A DNA stretch of 64,000 nucleotides. Source: Cheilinus undulatus. Lineage: Eukaryota > Chordata > Actinopteri > Labriformes > Labridae. Numbering within the stretch: the stretch's first letter is position 1; each line of letters starts with the position of its first letter. A model generated the notes under the pieces. It worked only from the letters and a program-made list of their open reading frames with translations. It did not search any database and had not been told where the DNA came from. The position numbers and the translations under genes are program-made. The stretch spans positions 35,152,110-35,216,109 of the forward strand of contig NC_054886.1 in assembly GCF_018320785.1 (NCBI RefSeq), read 5' to 3'. Below, one piece after another: positions 29,693 to 42,500 of this stretch.

Positions 29693-32600
29693 TCAGGGCA
29701 GCTCAAGCATTTTCTGTTCAGCAAGAATTTTCTGCGTTTGCGTGTGGACGAGCTTTAGAGCGTGGATGACGATGCGAAGGACAGGCGTGGCCTCTCGCTG
29801 GCTCGTCACACACACCAGCTGCAGGAAGTAGCGTCTGTCTGGGAGGGCAAGGAAGACCAGCTCTGCAGCCTGACGGAGCATCCAGGGGTGGTGGGGCGCC
29901 AACGCCACTTTATACGCGTCTCTGAGGGGAGAAGACGTTGTGTTAGCTCCCGACTAGCTTCTAGGAAAAAAGTATTTCCCCCTTCCTGATTATAATATAA
30001 GACAAAGATAACATGAGTAAATACAAAATTCAGTTTCTAAACGACTTAGCTAGCTCAAGGACCTGCTGCTACCAGTTTTAGCTACGTAGCTAAAACTGAC
30101 ATCATTTGTCAAGTTTCATCAGCTTTAGATAAAAAGTTGTTCTAGTCTACATCTTAAATTCTACATATTTCTGGGTAATCTGACTGTATTTTCAGAGTAT
30201 TGAAAGGAGACATTGCTTTGTTTTCTGACGGTATATCTTGTCCCTGAACACACCGTTACCTGCTCAGCTCTCCAGGTGTTTTAAATTGCCCGTCAGCGTC
30301 CGGTCCTTCAGCCAAACCCTCCAACATGAGCCTCAACCACAGCAGTGAGCGGTGCAGCCGCAGCAGAGTCCTGCAGCCTGAATCTGTACGGCGGGAGAAG
30401 TCAACCACGCCCTCTTTTAGCTCCGCCTCCACCATAGATCGCACTGAACGGTACGCCTTCAGAAGAACAAGAATATCAGCTCCAAACAAATCATCAGTCT
30501 ATATCACTGAGGGATGTTTTTAAACACTTTCTTCTCTTACTCCTTTTTTAAGCCCAAAGGATTCTGGGGTTTGTAGTCCAGAGTGGTCGGACGGACCACG
30601 TTTCCCATGAGCCTCTAGGCTGTGTTTGAGCGACAGCTCTCGTATAAGAACAACCTTTTCTTTGACCTTCTGAGAGAAGAAACTGACCATCGTCCCGAGA
30701 GACTCCATGAAGCTGGAAAAGATGATCCAGGCGTAAATTCAGTTTTTAGGCTCTTCTGCTGGTTTGAATGTCTGATTGAGTTTAATGAAGTTTGGACTAC
30801 AGCTGTCAAATGAATTAAGTTTGAGTAATCTCTAAATTTCTGTCGTTAATCCTGATGAATCTTCCTGTTCTGAAATTCCACTATTTTGCAATTTAAACTA
30901 AGTTTAGGACAGTACAAAAATACAAAATAAAACAAAAACAGAGTAACTTCCTGCTTCTAAACAGACCTACTTTTATTTTGAAAGCAAAAGGAGAACTAAG
31001 GGTAGTTCAGAGACTGTAACATCAACCTAACAACAGGATAAACAGAACTTGATGAATTGTTTTACTTGAGCAGCTGATCCCAGCTCTGCAGGTACGGCTC
31101 CAGCAGGACGTCATCGGCGTCGGCCAGGCTGGACTTTAAGTGCTGCAGAAGAAGCCGAGCCTGGAACGACTGGCCTGGACAGTCCTTGATGATGGCCGGG
31201 GCTTTATCCAGGTCCACCCACTCTGCAGGGACCAATGGAGAGTCCGGCTAGGGGAGAAATTAAAAAAGAGTGAAGCCTATGGAGACTGTTAATAGTAACA
31301 GTATCTGGGTTTCCATTACAGTTGTTCGCAAAATAAAAGCGATATTTCTTAAATTTCCATTAAGTACAATTGTACGGTGGCATATTTCATTCACTTTAAA
31401 ATAACAAAAAAAAAATCCTCCTGTTTTTATGACATACTATCTCATAAACACAGAAATTTATTTATTTTTGAAATTCCTGTTTTTACGAGATACTATCTCA
31501 TAAAAACAGGATTCCCCCTGACGCTCTCCTACATGACTGGTTGCTGCATTTATCAGCCAGTAATTAGAGGTGTGGGGTTAAGAAGTAGTCAGAATCTTTC
31601 AAATCCTGAAAGATGTTGATCCAGTGCATATTGTTTCCTCAAAAATCCCCACCAGTTCTCTATGTGTTGGTTATGATTGCTTGAGCCGTACAAATAGCAT
31701 CTGTGTGAAAACTCATCCACATGATCATGTCTCAGAAATATCTGCATCTGCTCCACGTAACAGTTCTCTGTCCCTAGGTCTGATCGAATTCTGTTTTTAC
31801 GATTTACTATCTCGTAAAAATAGGAAATTCAAAAATAAATAAAAAATTCTGTTTTTATGAGATAGTTATGTCGTAAAAACAGGATGATTTTTTTAGTGAA
31901 CGCAATACGCCACCGTACAATTGCGCTTTGAATGTGTTTCCATTGAAGGGAGTTTTGGGCGTAGGCCTTGCAATTCTCGTAAAATCTCATCTGTGTGTGT
32001 GAATCCGGTGCAGGGAAGCTTGACGTTCAAAACCTGTTGCGTGTTGGTACAGTTTTGGTTACATCTACGGCGGTTGCCTTGATAATTTTGAACAAAAGAA
32101 GAAGGCAGCGGATGATAGTTCCGAGGTAAAGTCCGTATGTATGGCAAAAGCCATGCATAAGGGTATAGGTATGATGTTAAGAAAAGTCTCGTCTCTTCTT
32201 CTGTCCACACGTACCTCGCCATGTTGTCTTGGAGTGACTGGTCGTGACACCATACGTCACATTTTGTGACTCGTAAATGCGGAAAAAGTGTTTCCATTGC
32301 ACTTTTGTGATATATTTCTATATCGAAACACCTGAAAAACCTCCTCATGAAAGCGTAAAAACTTTAGCGATATTTTAGGGTTTTTTCGAAATTCAGTTGT
32401 TTCCATTACCAGTTTTTTATTGCGCTATTTAGCTTTTGTGCATTTCCAAGTGTAATAGAAACCCAGCTAGAGACAGAGAAACAAACATGTTTAGTTCTCA
32501 GTGGTAAAAAAAAATAATAATAACTCAGTGTAATAAGTAGAGAAACATCTTGGAGTTTTAAGGTTGAAAAAAAAAATTGTTTTGTGTTAGTCATACCATT

Positions 32601-33404
32601 TGTTGGTAAAAACTTAAACATGGCTGCCCAGGACCGCCACAGTCTCTGAATCTGCCCTGAGCTGAAGAGAGAATAAAAACACAAAGAAACAAATCAGTAT
32701 CAATTTTCCTGTCTCTTCATAAATAAATAATTATGGAGGATAAATAAACAGAACACAACGCCCAAGATAATGCTATTCTATTTACTTAACCAAATCTTTT
32801 AAATCAGGAGGGATTATTTTAATTTTCACCTCCATGCTAATGGACTAACTGTAGCTTCATCTCTGCTAGATAATGAGCTAACTAGCTAGTCTCTTTAGTT
32901 TGAAACTGAGCAAATAAAAACAATTAAATCTTGCTTTTTAGCATTTATTTATTTGGGTTTTACCCTCAACTTTAACACGGATGGTGACATGGCTAATGTT
33001 AGCATGTAGAGCTACTGTTGCTAATGGTTAGCATGCTAACTGTCTGAGTTAAGCTGAAAGCTTTGAGATAAACTTCCTTTACCCCCAAAAGAAAGATTAC
33101 TTTGGTCTGTTTTCCAAGATATGAATTCAGAATAAGTAAAAAACAAAGATTATGAGGGAGTAAGCAAGCCCTGAATGTAATCACCACTAGGGGGCAAAGG
33201 TGAACATTTGTCATCTGATAGTATGGGTCAGATTAGTTTGATTAAAAGCAACATAATTGTTATTAACTGTGTGAGACAGGAAAAGAGGAGGAGCCACCGT
33301 GGAGGAAACTCACGTAACCAGAAGGAGGTGATGAAGAGGAACATAGCCAACATGGCCGACATTATCAGGAAGCGACGCAGCATCGTCCGTTTGAGGAAAA
33401 CCAT
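29693..33404 (-). CDS. gltpd2: glycolipid transfer protein domain protein, GLTPD2-like
   Basis: Six minus-strand exons: 33314-33404, 32597-32656, 31066-31222, 30541-30712, 30260-30456 and 29693-29921; 906 bp, 301 aa, all phases consistent. Residues 1-30 hold a hydrophobic anchor (FLIMSAMLAMFLFITSFWL) after a basic start, suggesting a type II membrane or signal-anchored protein. The rest is a GLTP fold: LLEPYLQSWDQLL, FMESLGTMVSFFSQKVKEK, SGCRTLLRLHRSLLWL, APHHPWMLRQAA and a C-terminal ILAEQKMLELP. Proteins of this fold move ceramide-1-phosphate or glycolipids between membranes; in CPTP the head group is held by Asp, Lys, two Arg and a His. The Lys, both Arg and the His align here; the Asp position reads Lys. 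The N-terminal anchor and length favour GLTPD2 over CPTP. Symbol is by homology. Confidence 0.85.
31305..32466. mobile_element. DNA transposon (MITE-like) in GLTPD2-like intron, with nested element
   Basis: Left CTGGGTTTCCATTACA and right (reverse complement) CTGGGTTTCTATTACAC are inverted terminal repeats. CGATATTT and AAAGCG words recur near both ends. I find no clear target duplication. A second palindromic element is inserted at 31368-31923. Confidence 0.7.
31368..31923. mobile_element. nested palindromic MITE
   Basis: The terminal repeat CAATTGTACGGTGGC at the left is perfect against GCCACCGTACAATTG at the right. Inside are inverted copies of CTGTTTTTACGAGATACTATCTC-type sequence, so a transcript could fold into a long hairpin. 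It is inserted in the element at 31305-32466. Confidence 0.75.
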
Positions 33405-33989
33405 GGTGACCTGAACTCACACACTTTCACTTTGACTCCTGCTGTTTAAACACTCGTAAACTTCCACACACTCCTTATTAACACGACTCCACAAACATGG
33501 TGACACATACTCGCTCTTCTCTTGCCGTCTCAGTGTTTAAGGTAGTTTCTTGGCTTGCTTCCGCTGGTATCAGCCCTCCCTGACCTTTGAACTTGATCTT
33601 TGTCCTACAGGAGTGTATCTGTAGAGTTTTATTACACACAAACACAGACAAATGGCACTTGAGTGACTTCCTGGAAGTCTCTATATGGTTAAAGAGTTTA
33701 CTAATCTGACATTACATATTAATTTTGGCAAAATGTAACACACAGTATGCCACAAAATTAAATACATATATATGTATATTCTTCTGAATTGCAACAGATC
33801 TATAATACACATTAGACCAGTCTGCTTTTACACACTGTTTCCCACAATGCAAAGCACCAACCAGTCAAATATCAGAATAGCTGACAGCAGCAGGATGCTT
33901 TGGGATGATACATCTGACCTGAAAAATGCTTCAGAATATCATGGAAGGAGCTGAATAATTTTACTGGGAGAAGGAATGTCTGGGTGGGC

Positions 33990-35095
33990 TTGCTTAGCAT
34001 GTTGCTACTTGATGGATGGATGAATAGATGGACGGACAGACGGATGAATGGATGAATGGATGGATGGATGGATGGATGGATGGAGGGCTGGGTGGTTGGA
34101 CGGACAGTTGGGTGGTTGGATGGACAGTTGGGTAGTTGGATAAATGAGAGTTGGGTGGTTGGATAGTTGAGCAGTTGGGTGGTTGGACGGACAGTTGGGT
34201 GGTTGGACGGACAGTTTGGTGGTTGGATAAATGAGAGTTGGGTGGTTGGACCGATAGTTGTGCGGTTGGATGGACAGTTGGGTGATTGGATGGCTGGAGA
34301 GTTGAGCGGTTGGATGGCTGGGCAGATAGTTGTGTTGTTGGATGGATAGTTGAGCGGTTGGGGGGATGGTTGGATGGATAAGAGGGGGACAGCTGGACAG
34401 AGAGATGGGTGGATAAACTGATGGGTGGATGGACAGATAGTTGGGGGATTTGATGGATGAATGGTTGGATGGGTGATTGGAAGAGTGGATGGGTGAATGG
34501 ATGGTTGGATGGACATTTTTGTGGTTGGACAAATTGATGGATGATGGCTAGTTGGGTGGGTAGTCGATTGGTGATTAACGGACAGATGGTTGGATGGACA
34601 GTTGGGTGGTTAGATGGATCCTTGAGTGGTTGGATGGACAGTTGGGTGGTTAGATGGATCCTTGAGTGGTTGGATGGACAGTTGAGTGGTTGGATGGATC
34701 CTTGAGTGGTTGGATGGACAGTTGAGTGGTTAGATGGATCCTTGAGTGGTTGGATGGACAGTTGAGTGGTTAGATGGATCCTTGAGTGGTTGGATGGACA
34801 GTTGAGTGGTTGGATGGATCCTTGAGTGGTTGGATGGACAGTTGAGTGGTTAGATGGATCCTTGAGTGGTTGGATGGACAGTTGAGTGGTTAGATGGATC
34901 CTTGAGTGGTTGGATGGACAGTTGAGTGGTTAGATGGATCCTTGAGTGGTTGGATGGACAGTTGAGTGGTTGGATGGCTGGAGAGTTGTGTGGATTGATA
35001 GTTTGGGGGATTTGATGGATGGATGGTTGGATGGACTGATGCATGATTGGAAGAGTGGATGGATGGACTGACGGATGGTTGGATGAATTGAAACA
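33990..35095. repeat. TGGA/GGTTGGA-rich minisatellite
   Basis: 34010-34560 is irregular TGGATGGA/CAGTTGGGTGGTT repetition. 34600-34985 is a regular 40-bp repeat with core GGATCCTTGAGTGGTTGGAT, about nine copies with few changes. Minus-strand frames reading SIHPSIHP are repeat artefacts. Confidence 0.9.
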
Positions 35096-35099
35096 GGGA

Positions 35100-36400
35100 C
35101 AACCTTAGATCATAACACTTCCATCCTCATCTGTCACAGATGAAAAATCCTCAGGAATGTGGAGCATCTGTGAGTTTAAGGTCTCTAGTAAGAGCAAGCA
35201 AGTCAAAGAAAACAAAAGTCTCAGAAAACTGGAAAAAAATAATTTATTGGTGGTAAAATGGCACATGTAGCACTGAAAAACTGTAGAGATTTATACATCA
35301 CATGGTGTATTCAACAGTCCATTTACAGTTCATCTGATTCGTCGACTGATTGATTGATTGGCTGATGTCTTTGGCGTATGAGTGTGTGTTTCTGTGCGGT
35401 TTATTTGTGCATACTCGTGTTTGTGCTTATTCTCAGTGTAAACCTAAGGGTTTTGATCAGGGGAACACTACAGGTTAAGTATAAAAATTATGGCTTAGTT
35501 GGGTAAAATTAGGACTTTTCTAACATCCCTTACCTCTAGTAATGTCAACCACACCTTCATATTTCTATTTAAGGAAAATCTCAAGGAAACTAAAGGCTTT
35601 ATTTAGAGGAAATGAAGGTTAATCTAAGGGAAATAAAGCTGCAATAACAATAACATATTATCAATAAATGAAAAATGTTCAACTGTAACTACGGGTTTCT
35701 CATTTTGTGGACAAAATAAGCAAAAAAGAAAACTATCGCTAAAAGTGTGAAAAAAAATCTAATTTCAAATTCATGCTAAGAGGATTCTTCTTCTATAGTG
35801 AAACTAAATAATGAAATGTGAAAATATATTTGTGACACCTGAAGTGAAATAAATGAGAGACTGTGTAGAAATCTCTGAGGTTTCATTGATCTCATTTAAA
35901 CCATCTCTACATGAGATTATTGGCTGGAAGAACATCGATTAAACCAATACAGCATAAAAACTCATAAAAACAATCGTCACCTCATCTCATTAAGAGTCTG
36001 TTTCACACTGAGGCTGTTTTTGGTGCAGCACTTGTTTTAAGTTCTAAACACCAGGTGGTTTACAGTCGTAGGATGTTGTTAACGGGTGGAACTGGTGAGG
36101 AGCGCTCCTCGCTAGTTCTACCAACTTTTCCAAGAGTTGTCAGCAAAGGACAGTCAGCACCGAGGACAGATTGTTGGTATTTATCTAAGACGCCACTTCT
36201 GTCAGAACGGAAATGATGTAATTTACAGATAATTCCATTTTCCATATTAGAAGTCTTTTAAAATTCAATTTTATTTATAAACAAGCAGTCTTCTTTATGA
36301 AATGACCACGTCACAAACACTACAGACTGAGAAACATTTCATGAATAAACAGAGGCAAAGATCAGAGGTCTATTCTAGGGTTAAAATATGTATGGGCCTG
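35100..36400. other. possible distal 3' UTR of fbxo41
   Basis: AT-rich, non-repetitive sequence downstream of the minus-strand fbxo41 stop. TTTATT near 35240 (AATAAA on minus) could be a distal polyadenylation signal, which would imply a 3' UTR of about 4.3 kb that includes the AGCTA repeat. Unproven. Confidence 0.3.
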
Positions 36401-36419
36401 TTTAGAAGTAGTTCCACAA

Positions 36420-38430
36420 ACATCGGCTCATTTTAGCTTGGTTAGCTTTGGCTACAGCTAACACAGCTACGTAGATAAGTTAGTTCATTAGCCAATGTAG
36501 CTACTAAAGCTAACATAGCTAAAGTGATTCTATGTTTGTGTAACTACTTTTAAAGCATGTCTAGCTATAGCAAATGTAGCAAAAGCTAACATAGCTTCAG
36601 TGGCTTTCAGCTTTAGCAACGTTGGCTATGTAGCTTCTCTACCTGTGTATGTAATGTATTTATGTACCTCTGTTACCTATGTTGTTTTTGTAGCAAATGT
36701 ACCTTCATTAGCATTAGCTTAAGCTACATTAGCTTCATAGCTATTTTACCTGTGTAGCTTGTGTAGCTAATAAAGCTTCATTAGATCTAGCCCCAGCTTT
36801 TTAACTTTGTTACCATTGTTGCTTATGTAGCTAATGTAGCCTCATTAATTTTTTCCTTTGTAACATACCTTTGTTACCTATGTATTTTATGACATTAATG
36901 CAGCCCCATTAGCTTTAGCTATGTTAGCTACGTAGCTTTTTAACTAGGTATCTTAAGTAGCTGATGTAGCTTCATTAGTTTTAGCTTTGTTTGCTACAAA
37001 GCTTTGTTTCCTATTAAGCTTAAGTAGCTAATGTAGCTTCATTAGCTTAAGCCTTAGGTATGTTAGATACATAACTAAGATTCCCCATGTAACTTATGTA
37101 CTTAAGGCAGATTCATTTGTTCTAGCTATGTTAGCTACATAGATTTGTTACCTATTTAGTTTATATAGCTAATATAGCTTCATAAGCTTTAGCTATGTAA
37201 GCTACATAGCTTTGTTACCTATGTAATTAATGTAGCCTTATTAGCTTTAGCCTTAGTTATGTTAGGTACATAACTTAGATTTTCTATGTAACTTATAGAG
37301 CTAATGTGCCTCATTAGTGTTTTCCTTTGTAACATACCTTTGTTACCTATGTAGTTTATGCAGCTAATGCAGCCCCATTAGCTTTAGCCATGTTAGCTAC
37401 ATAGCTGTTTTACCTAGGTATCTTAAGTAGCTAATGCAGCTTCATTCGTTTTAGCTTTATGTTCTACAAAGCTTTGTTTCCTATTAAGTAGCTCATATAG
37501 CTTTATTAGCTTTAGCCTTAGGTACATTAGATGCATAACTTAGATTACCCGTGTAACCTATGTACTTAATGCAGCTTCATTAGCTCTAGCTTTGTTAGCT
37601 ACGTAGATTTGTTACCTGTTGTTGCTTATATATCTAATATAGCTTAATAAGCTTTAGCTGTGTAAGCTACATAGCTTTGTTACCTATGTAGCTAATGTAG
37701 CTTCATTCATTTTAGCTTTGTGTGCTATAAAGCTTTGTTTCCTATTTAGCTTAAGTAGCTAATGTAGCTTCATTAGCTTTAGCCTTAGGTACACTAGATA
37801 CATAACTTAGATTACCCATGTAACTTATGTACTTAGTGCAGCTTCATTAGCTCTAGCTAAGTTAGCTACATAGATTTGTTACCCGTGGCTTATATAGCTA
37901 ATATAGCTTAATAAGCTTAGCTTTTTATGCTACATAGCTTTGTTTATGATGTAGCTAATGTAGCCTCATTAGCTTTAGCCATAGTTATGTTAGGTACATA
38001 CCTTAGATTTCCTATGTAGCTAATGTAGCCTCAGTAGCTTTAGCCATAGTTATGTTAGATACATACCTTAGATTTCCTATGTAGCTAATGTAGCCTCAGT
38101 AGCTTTAGCCTTAGTTATGTTAGGTACATACCTTAGATTTCCTATGTAACCTATGTAGCTAATGTAGCCTCATTAGTTTTAGCCTAAGTTATGTTAGGTA
38201 CATACCTTAGATTTTCTATGTAACTTATGTAGCTATAGAGCTTCATTAGCTTTAGCTATGTTAACTTAATAGCCTTGTTACCTTTGTAGCTTATCTAGCT
38301 AATGTAACTCCGTAAAGTTTAGCCATAGCTACATTAGCTTCATACATTTGTTACCCATGTGGCTTATGTAGTTCATGCAACCTTGTTAGCATGAGTCTTA
38401 GCTACGTTAGCTGCATTAAAAGGGTTTTCA
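36420..38430. repeat. AGCTA-rich diverged tandem repeat
   Basis: About 2 kb dominated by words such as GCTAATGTAGCTTCATTAGC and TTAGCTACATAGCTTTGTTA. The period is irregular; near 37970-38200 a clear ~65-bp unit (TTAGGTACATACCTTAGATT plus TAGCTAATGTAGCCTCAGTA) repeats three or four times. Related sequence reappears at 63060-63900. Confidence 0.85.
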
Positions 38431-38449
38431 TGGAGACTGTTTATGAGGC

Positions 38450-39548
38450 TTTATTAAATGTTTTGTCATCAAGTTTTGAAGGTAAAACTTTTCACTTCTG
38501 CTATCCTGACCCTTTCATTGGCCCTAACCAGAAGTTTTAGCGTGTATTTCTGTTCTGAAAGATGCGGCGTCTCACTGTAGTGTTCTCTAAAAGGGGAGGT
38601 CTGAGATCTGCTGTCTGCAGCCTGACTGTCTTTGTCTTTTTCCCTCTGTTGATTTTTTTAGGCATTTGTTGTTTTGAAGCGGTATCATGTAAAGTTATTT
38701 AAAACCTTAAATCCACACATGCCTGACATGATTACTTTCACTTTAACAGCACAGTTAGTAAGGTTATAATTACAGCTTAAATAGTACATAGAAGATCGTT
38801 AGTTCATACATGAGCCAAACGTGTTTTTGGAAGATGGTGGATAGATGTTTCAGAACGATGCTTTATTATTAGGCTCTTTATGCTTTTCTCTCTTTAAAGG
38901 ACCAGTGTCACCCCAAATCTCTGTGCCTGAGGATGTATTTTCCTGAATTTGTGTAAATGCTGAAATAAAAAAACATTAATGGAAGGTTTTCAGAGGTTAA
39001 ACGGAAACTGTTGTGCAAATGTGACAGCGGTAGAAACAGTCAGATCCACATGAAGGAGTTAAAAACCTGCAGCAAACTCAAACGAGCCCCTAAAACTTCA
39101 TTAACATCTCAAACACACAGACGTGGCAGCCACTTTTTGTGGTGCTTTTAATCAGATTCTCAGCAGTTTTAAGTTTCAGATCTTGCAGTAGGGTTTTCTT
39201 GATACCAGGATTTGAAATTTTGGTGCAATTCTGGTAAAATTCAAACAAAATCAAAATCTATTTGATATCCAGAAATGAAAGTAAGAGTCCTGGTTTCTGT
39301 TTAAAACCTCAGGAGGTACTTCAAAAGTTTGAATCGATCTGATGAGCCCCTACGTTTACTCAGCCTATTTTCCTCTGTGCTTCTTAATAACGGGGGTTTA
39401 GTGCTTTATTACCTGCATATCTGAGCCACATTTTTCTCTTACACTCCACACATGTAGGCACTTCTTCACTTCTCTGCAGTGGGCAGGTCAAGGAATGCAT
39501 AATATAAATAAAGGTCCTTATAAGTCTAGAAGAGTGATTGTGTTGAGG
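38450..39548 (-). other. 3' UTR-proximal region of fbxo41
   Basis: Directly downstream of the fbxo41 stop on the minus strand, so most likely 3' UTR. No repeat or open frame of note. Confidence 0.4.
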
Positions 39549-42500
39549 TCAGCAGAATCCTTCAGCCTTCACCTTCAGGACGTCACAGAGCCCGGGACGC
39601 TTCTGAAGAACCTAAAAAAACACAGAATGAAACTTTAGTCAGGACCACTTTGTTATGACCTGCCTGAACTAACGCTTGGTTTTCAGTTGTCAGGTTTGTT
39701 GGTCGTAGCTACGAAGCTTCCTTACCACTGCTATGTCTAATCCTGTAGAACAGCGGTTTTAAAAGTGTGTGAGAGGGAGCCTCCCCTAAGAAGAAAGTAT
39801 TCATTCGGTGGACCCCCACCCACAAAAAGGATTGAAATTGGAAAAAAAAACAACAACAACATTTATGTCTAATCTTTAAACATTCTTAACATTGATATAT
39901 TTCGGATATTTTTAGTGATGCACAATAAGTATTTTTTTGAACCGATACCGATAACCGATAATTTCCTACTCCTGATGGCCGATAACTGAATAAGAACCGT
40001 TATTTTTTTCTCAATTGTTGATTTAAAAAAGAAGTTTGTTCAATGTATTTATGCACATCTGTGGGTAAGAAGTGAGCAGAGATATTTATTATGAATTCTA
40101 ACTGACATCACTCCTGTTTACATCAAAAAACAAATAACAATTCTGACTTTACAGCTGTTATTTTTTTAGTTAAACATTTGTGTACCAAAACACAACATAC
40201 ACAAACAACTGACAGACGTTTTCCCTTGAAACGAATTAAAGTATCTTGTCAAGTGGTCAAATCTGAAATTTCAATCAACTAAACAAGAATTCAGCTGACT
40301 CCTGTCAAATCAGACATAAAACCAAATAATAACAGGCTGTCATGCTTAACAAATGGATATGTTTGGGGGTCTGTTTTTTTTTTCTTTTTGCTTAAGTCAG
40401 AATTAAAGCGAGCTGATGTTTTACATAAAGACTTAAAACATGCACTGACAGAAGTCATATCAGAAATAGGTTAAAAATGTAAAGTCCACTGTGGTCTGTG
40501 GGTAAACTTCTGTTCCTAACGTCGATCAGACTGAATGAAACCACGTCAAACAGCAGGCAGGGATACGTCTATGAAAGCAGCAGTGGATCAGGAGGCTGTC
40601 AGACTGATTTTGTCATTTATTAGCGTTGCACCTTTTGGATCTAGCAAACCTTCGGCGGTTTCTGATGCCTGCTGAGTCAACACTCTGCCTGGCTTTGGCT
40701 TGGTCCTGATGCCCGCAGCTCACGACTACTGCCACTTCTTTTTAACGTCGTTGTGATGAAGACTTTTAAGTGACTTATATGATCCGCTGTGTTAAATTTT
40801 TGTGTCAGGACTGTTTTCCTCTCTTTGGGATCTTTGAGGGGCAAGTTTTACAACCACTGTTGTGTTATCCACTCATCCATTTTCTATACCCTTTATTCCG
40901 TTCCGGGTCGGCGGGGGGGGGGGGGGGCCTGGAGCCTATCCCAGCTGTCATTAGGCAAGAGGCAGGGTACACCCTGGACTGGTCGCCAGTCAATCACAGG
41001 GCTGACATATAGAGACAGACAACCACTCGCACCTATGACCAATTTAGAGTGATCAATTAACCAAATGAGCATGTTTTTGGTGGTGGGAGGAAGCCAGAGT
41101 ACCCGGGGAGAACCCACGCGTGCACGGGGAGAACATGCACAGAAAGGCCCTGACCGGGCCACCCCTATCGTGTTATCCTCCCCTTAAATACTGAATAATT
41201 CCACCATGTTTTAGCCTCTTAGCGCTAATGCTGCTTCCTCTTCTTCCCTTGGGCCAACGGCGGGTCCCCTACTGCGGCGCCACCTACTGTTTCGGAAGGT
41301 GTAGTTTTGTGAGAAAGAGAACAAATGCCTTTATTATCAGTAGATTTTATTGGTTAATATTTTGTTATCAGGATAATAAAAATATGTAAAATGTATGCAA
41401 TATCGGCCGATAATTTATCAGTGCCAATAATTATCGTGCATCCCTAGATATTTTGGTTAGCAAATGTCCTTAAACATCTGCCTTTCCCTCTTATTCAGTT
41501 ATAATGCCATTGAATACCCCTTTTTCTTCTTTTTTGGCCATTTTACAACTTCTTTTTGCCTCTTTTCCCCATTTTTTCCACTTTTATCCCATTTTTGCCC
41601 TTTTTCACCTTTTTGCCCATTTAAGCTACCTTTCATCATTAAATATCATTTTTCCCCCAATTTTTTTGCTCATTTTTGCGACACCTTTTTTTTTTGCCAT
41701 TTTTATCCCATCTTTTGCCCTTTTTTTACCATATTTTGCAACTTTTTATCCATTTAAGCTACCTTTTGCCATTAAATACCACTTGTTTCCTTTTTTTCCC
41801 CAATTTTTACCTCTTCTTTTTGCCTTTCTTTCCCATTTTACCCTTTATCATAATTGTTTTGCCAATTTTTGGCCATTCAAACCAGCTTTTGCCTTTACAT
41901 ACCACTTGTTTCTTCTTTTTCTGCCCATTTTTGCCACTCTTGACTGCTGAATGTCCATTTTAGTCACTTTCCACTCATTTTTTTGTCACTTCTCACCCAT
42001 TTCTGCTACGTTCTGACCATTTTTCCACTTTTTCTCCTCATTTTTGCCCCTTTTCACCCATTTTTGCTGCTTTTTGACCATTTTTGCCCTTTTTTAAAAC
42101 ATTTTTTGCAACTTTTTGTCCATTTAAGCTACCTTTTAGCATTAACCACCACTTGTTTCCTTTTTTCCCAATTTTTACCTCTTCTTTTTGCCATTTTTTT
42201 TCCCTTTTTGCCCATTTAAACTACCTTTGCCTTTACATACCACTTGTTTCCTCTTTTCCTCCCCATATTTTCCCCTTTTCAATCAGTTTTTGCAGTTTTT
42301 TGACCATTTTGCCGCTTTTAACCCATTTTTATTGCTACTTCAGGCTGTTTTTGCCACTTTTCACCTCTTAGATTGTGGCTCTTGCAAAGGTATTTTTCAG
42401 CAATTTGGCTCTTTAGTTGAGTATCACTGCTCTATAGCATAGTCCCTATAGTAACTATAAGTCTATCCATTTTGCTCCATGCACAGCAGAGGTTAGCAAA

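Noticed and set aside
33872-34532. Minus frames reading SIHPSIHP / NHPTVHPT (175-214 codons)
   Set aside because: Produced by the TGGA/GGTTGGA minisatellite; no start context, splice or homology.
36060-36245. 61-codon minus frame upstream of the AGCTA repeat
   Set aside because: No homology, no splice partners and weak coding character; lies in probable UTR.
41464-42442. Phe-rich frames resembling membrane proteins
   Set aside because: Translation of the TTTTTGCCC minisatellite; the apparent hydrophobicity comes from T-rich codons.
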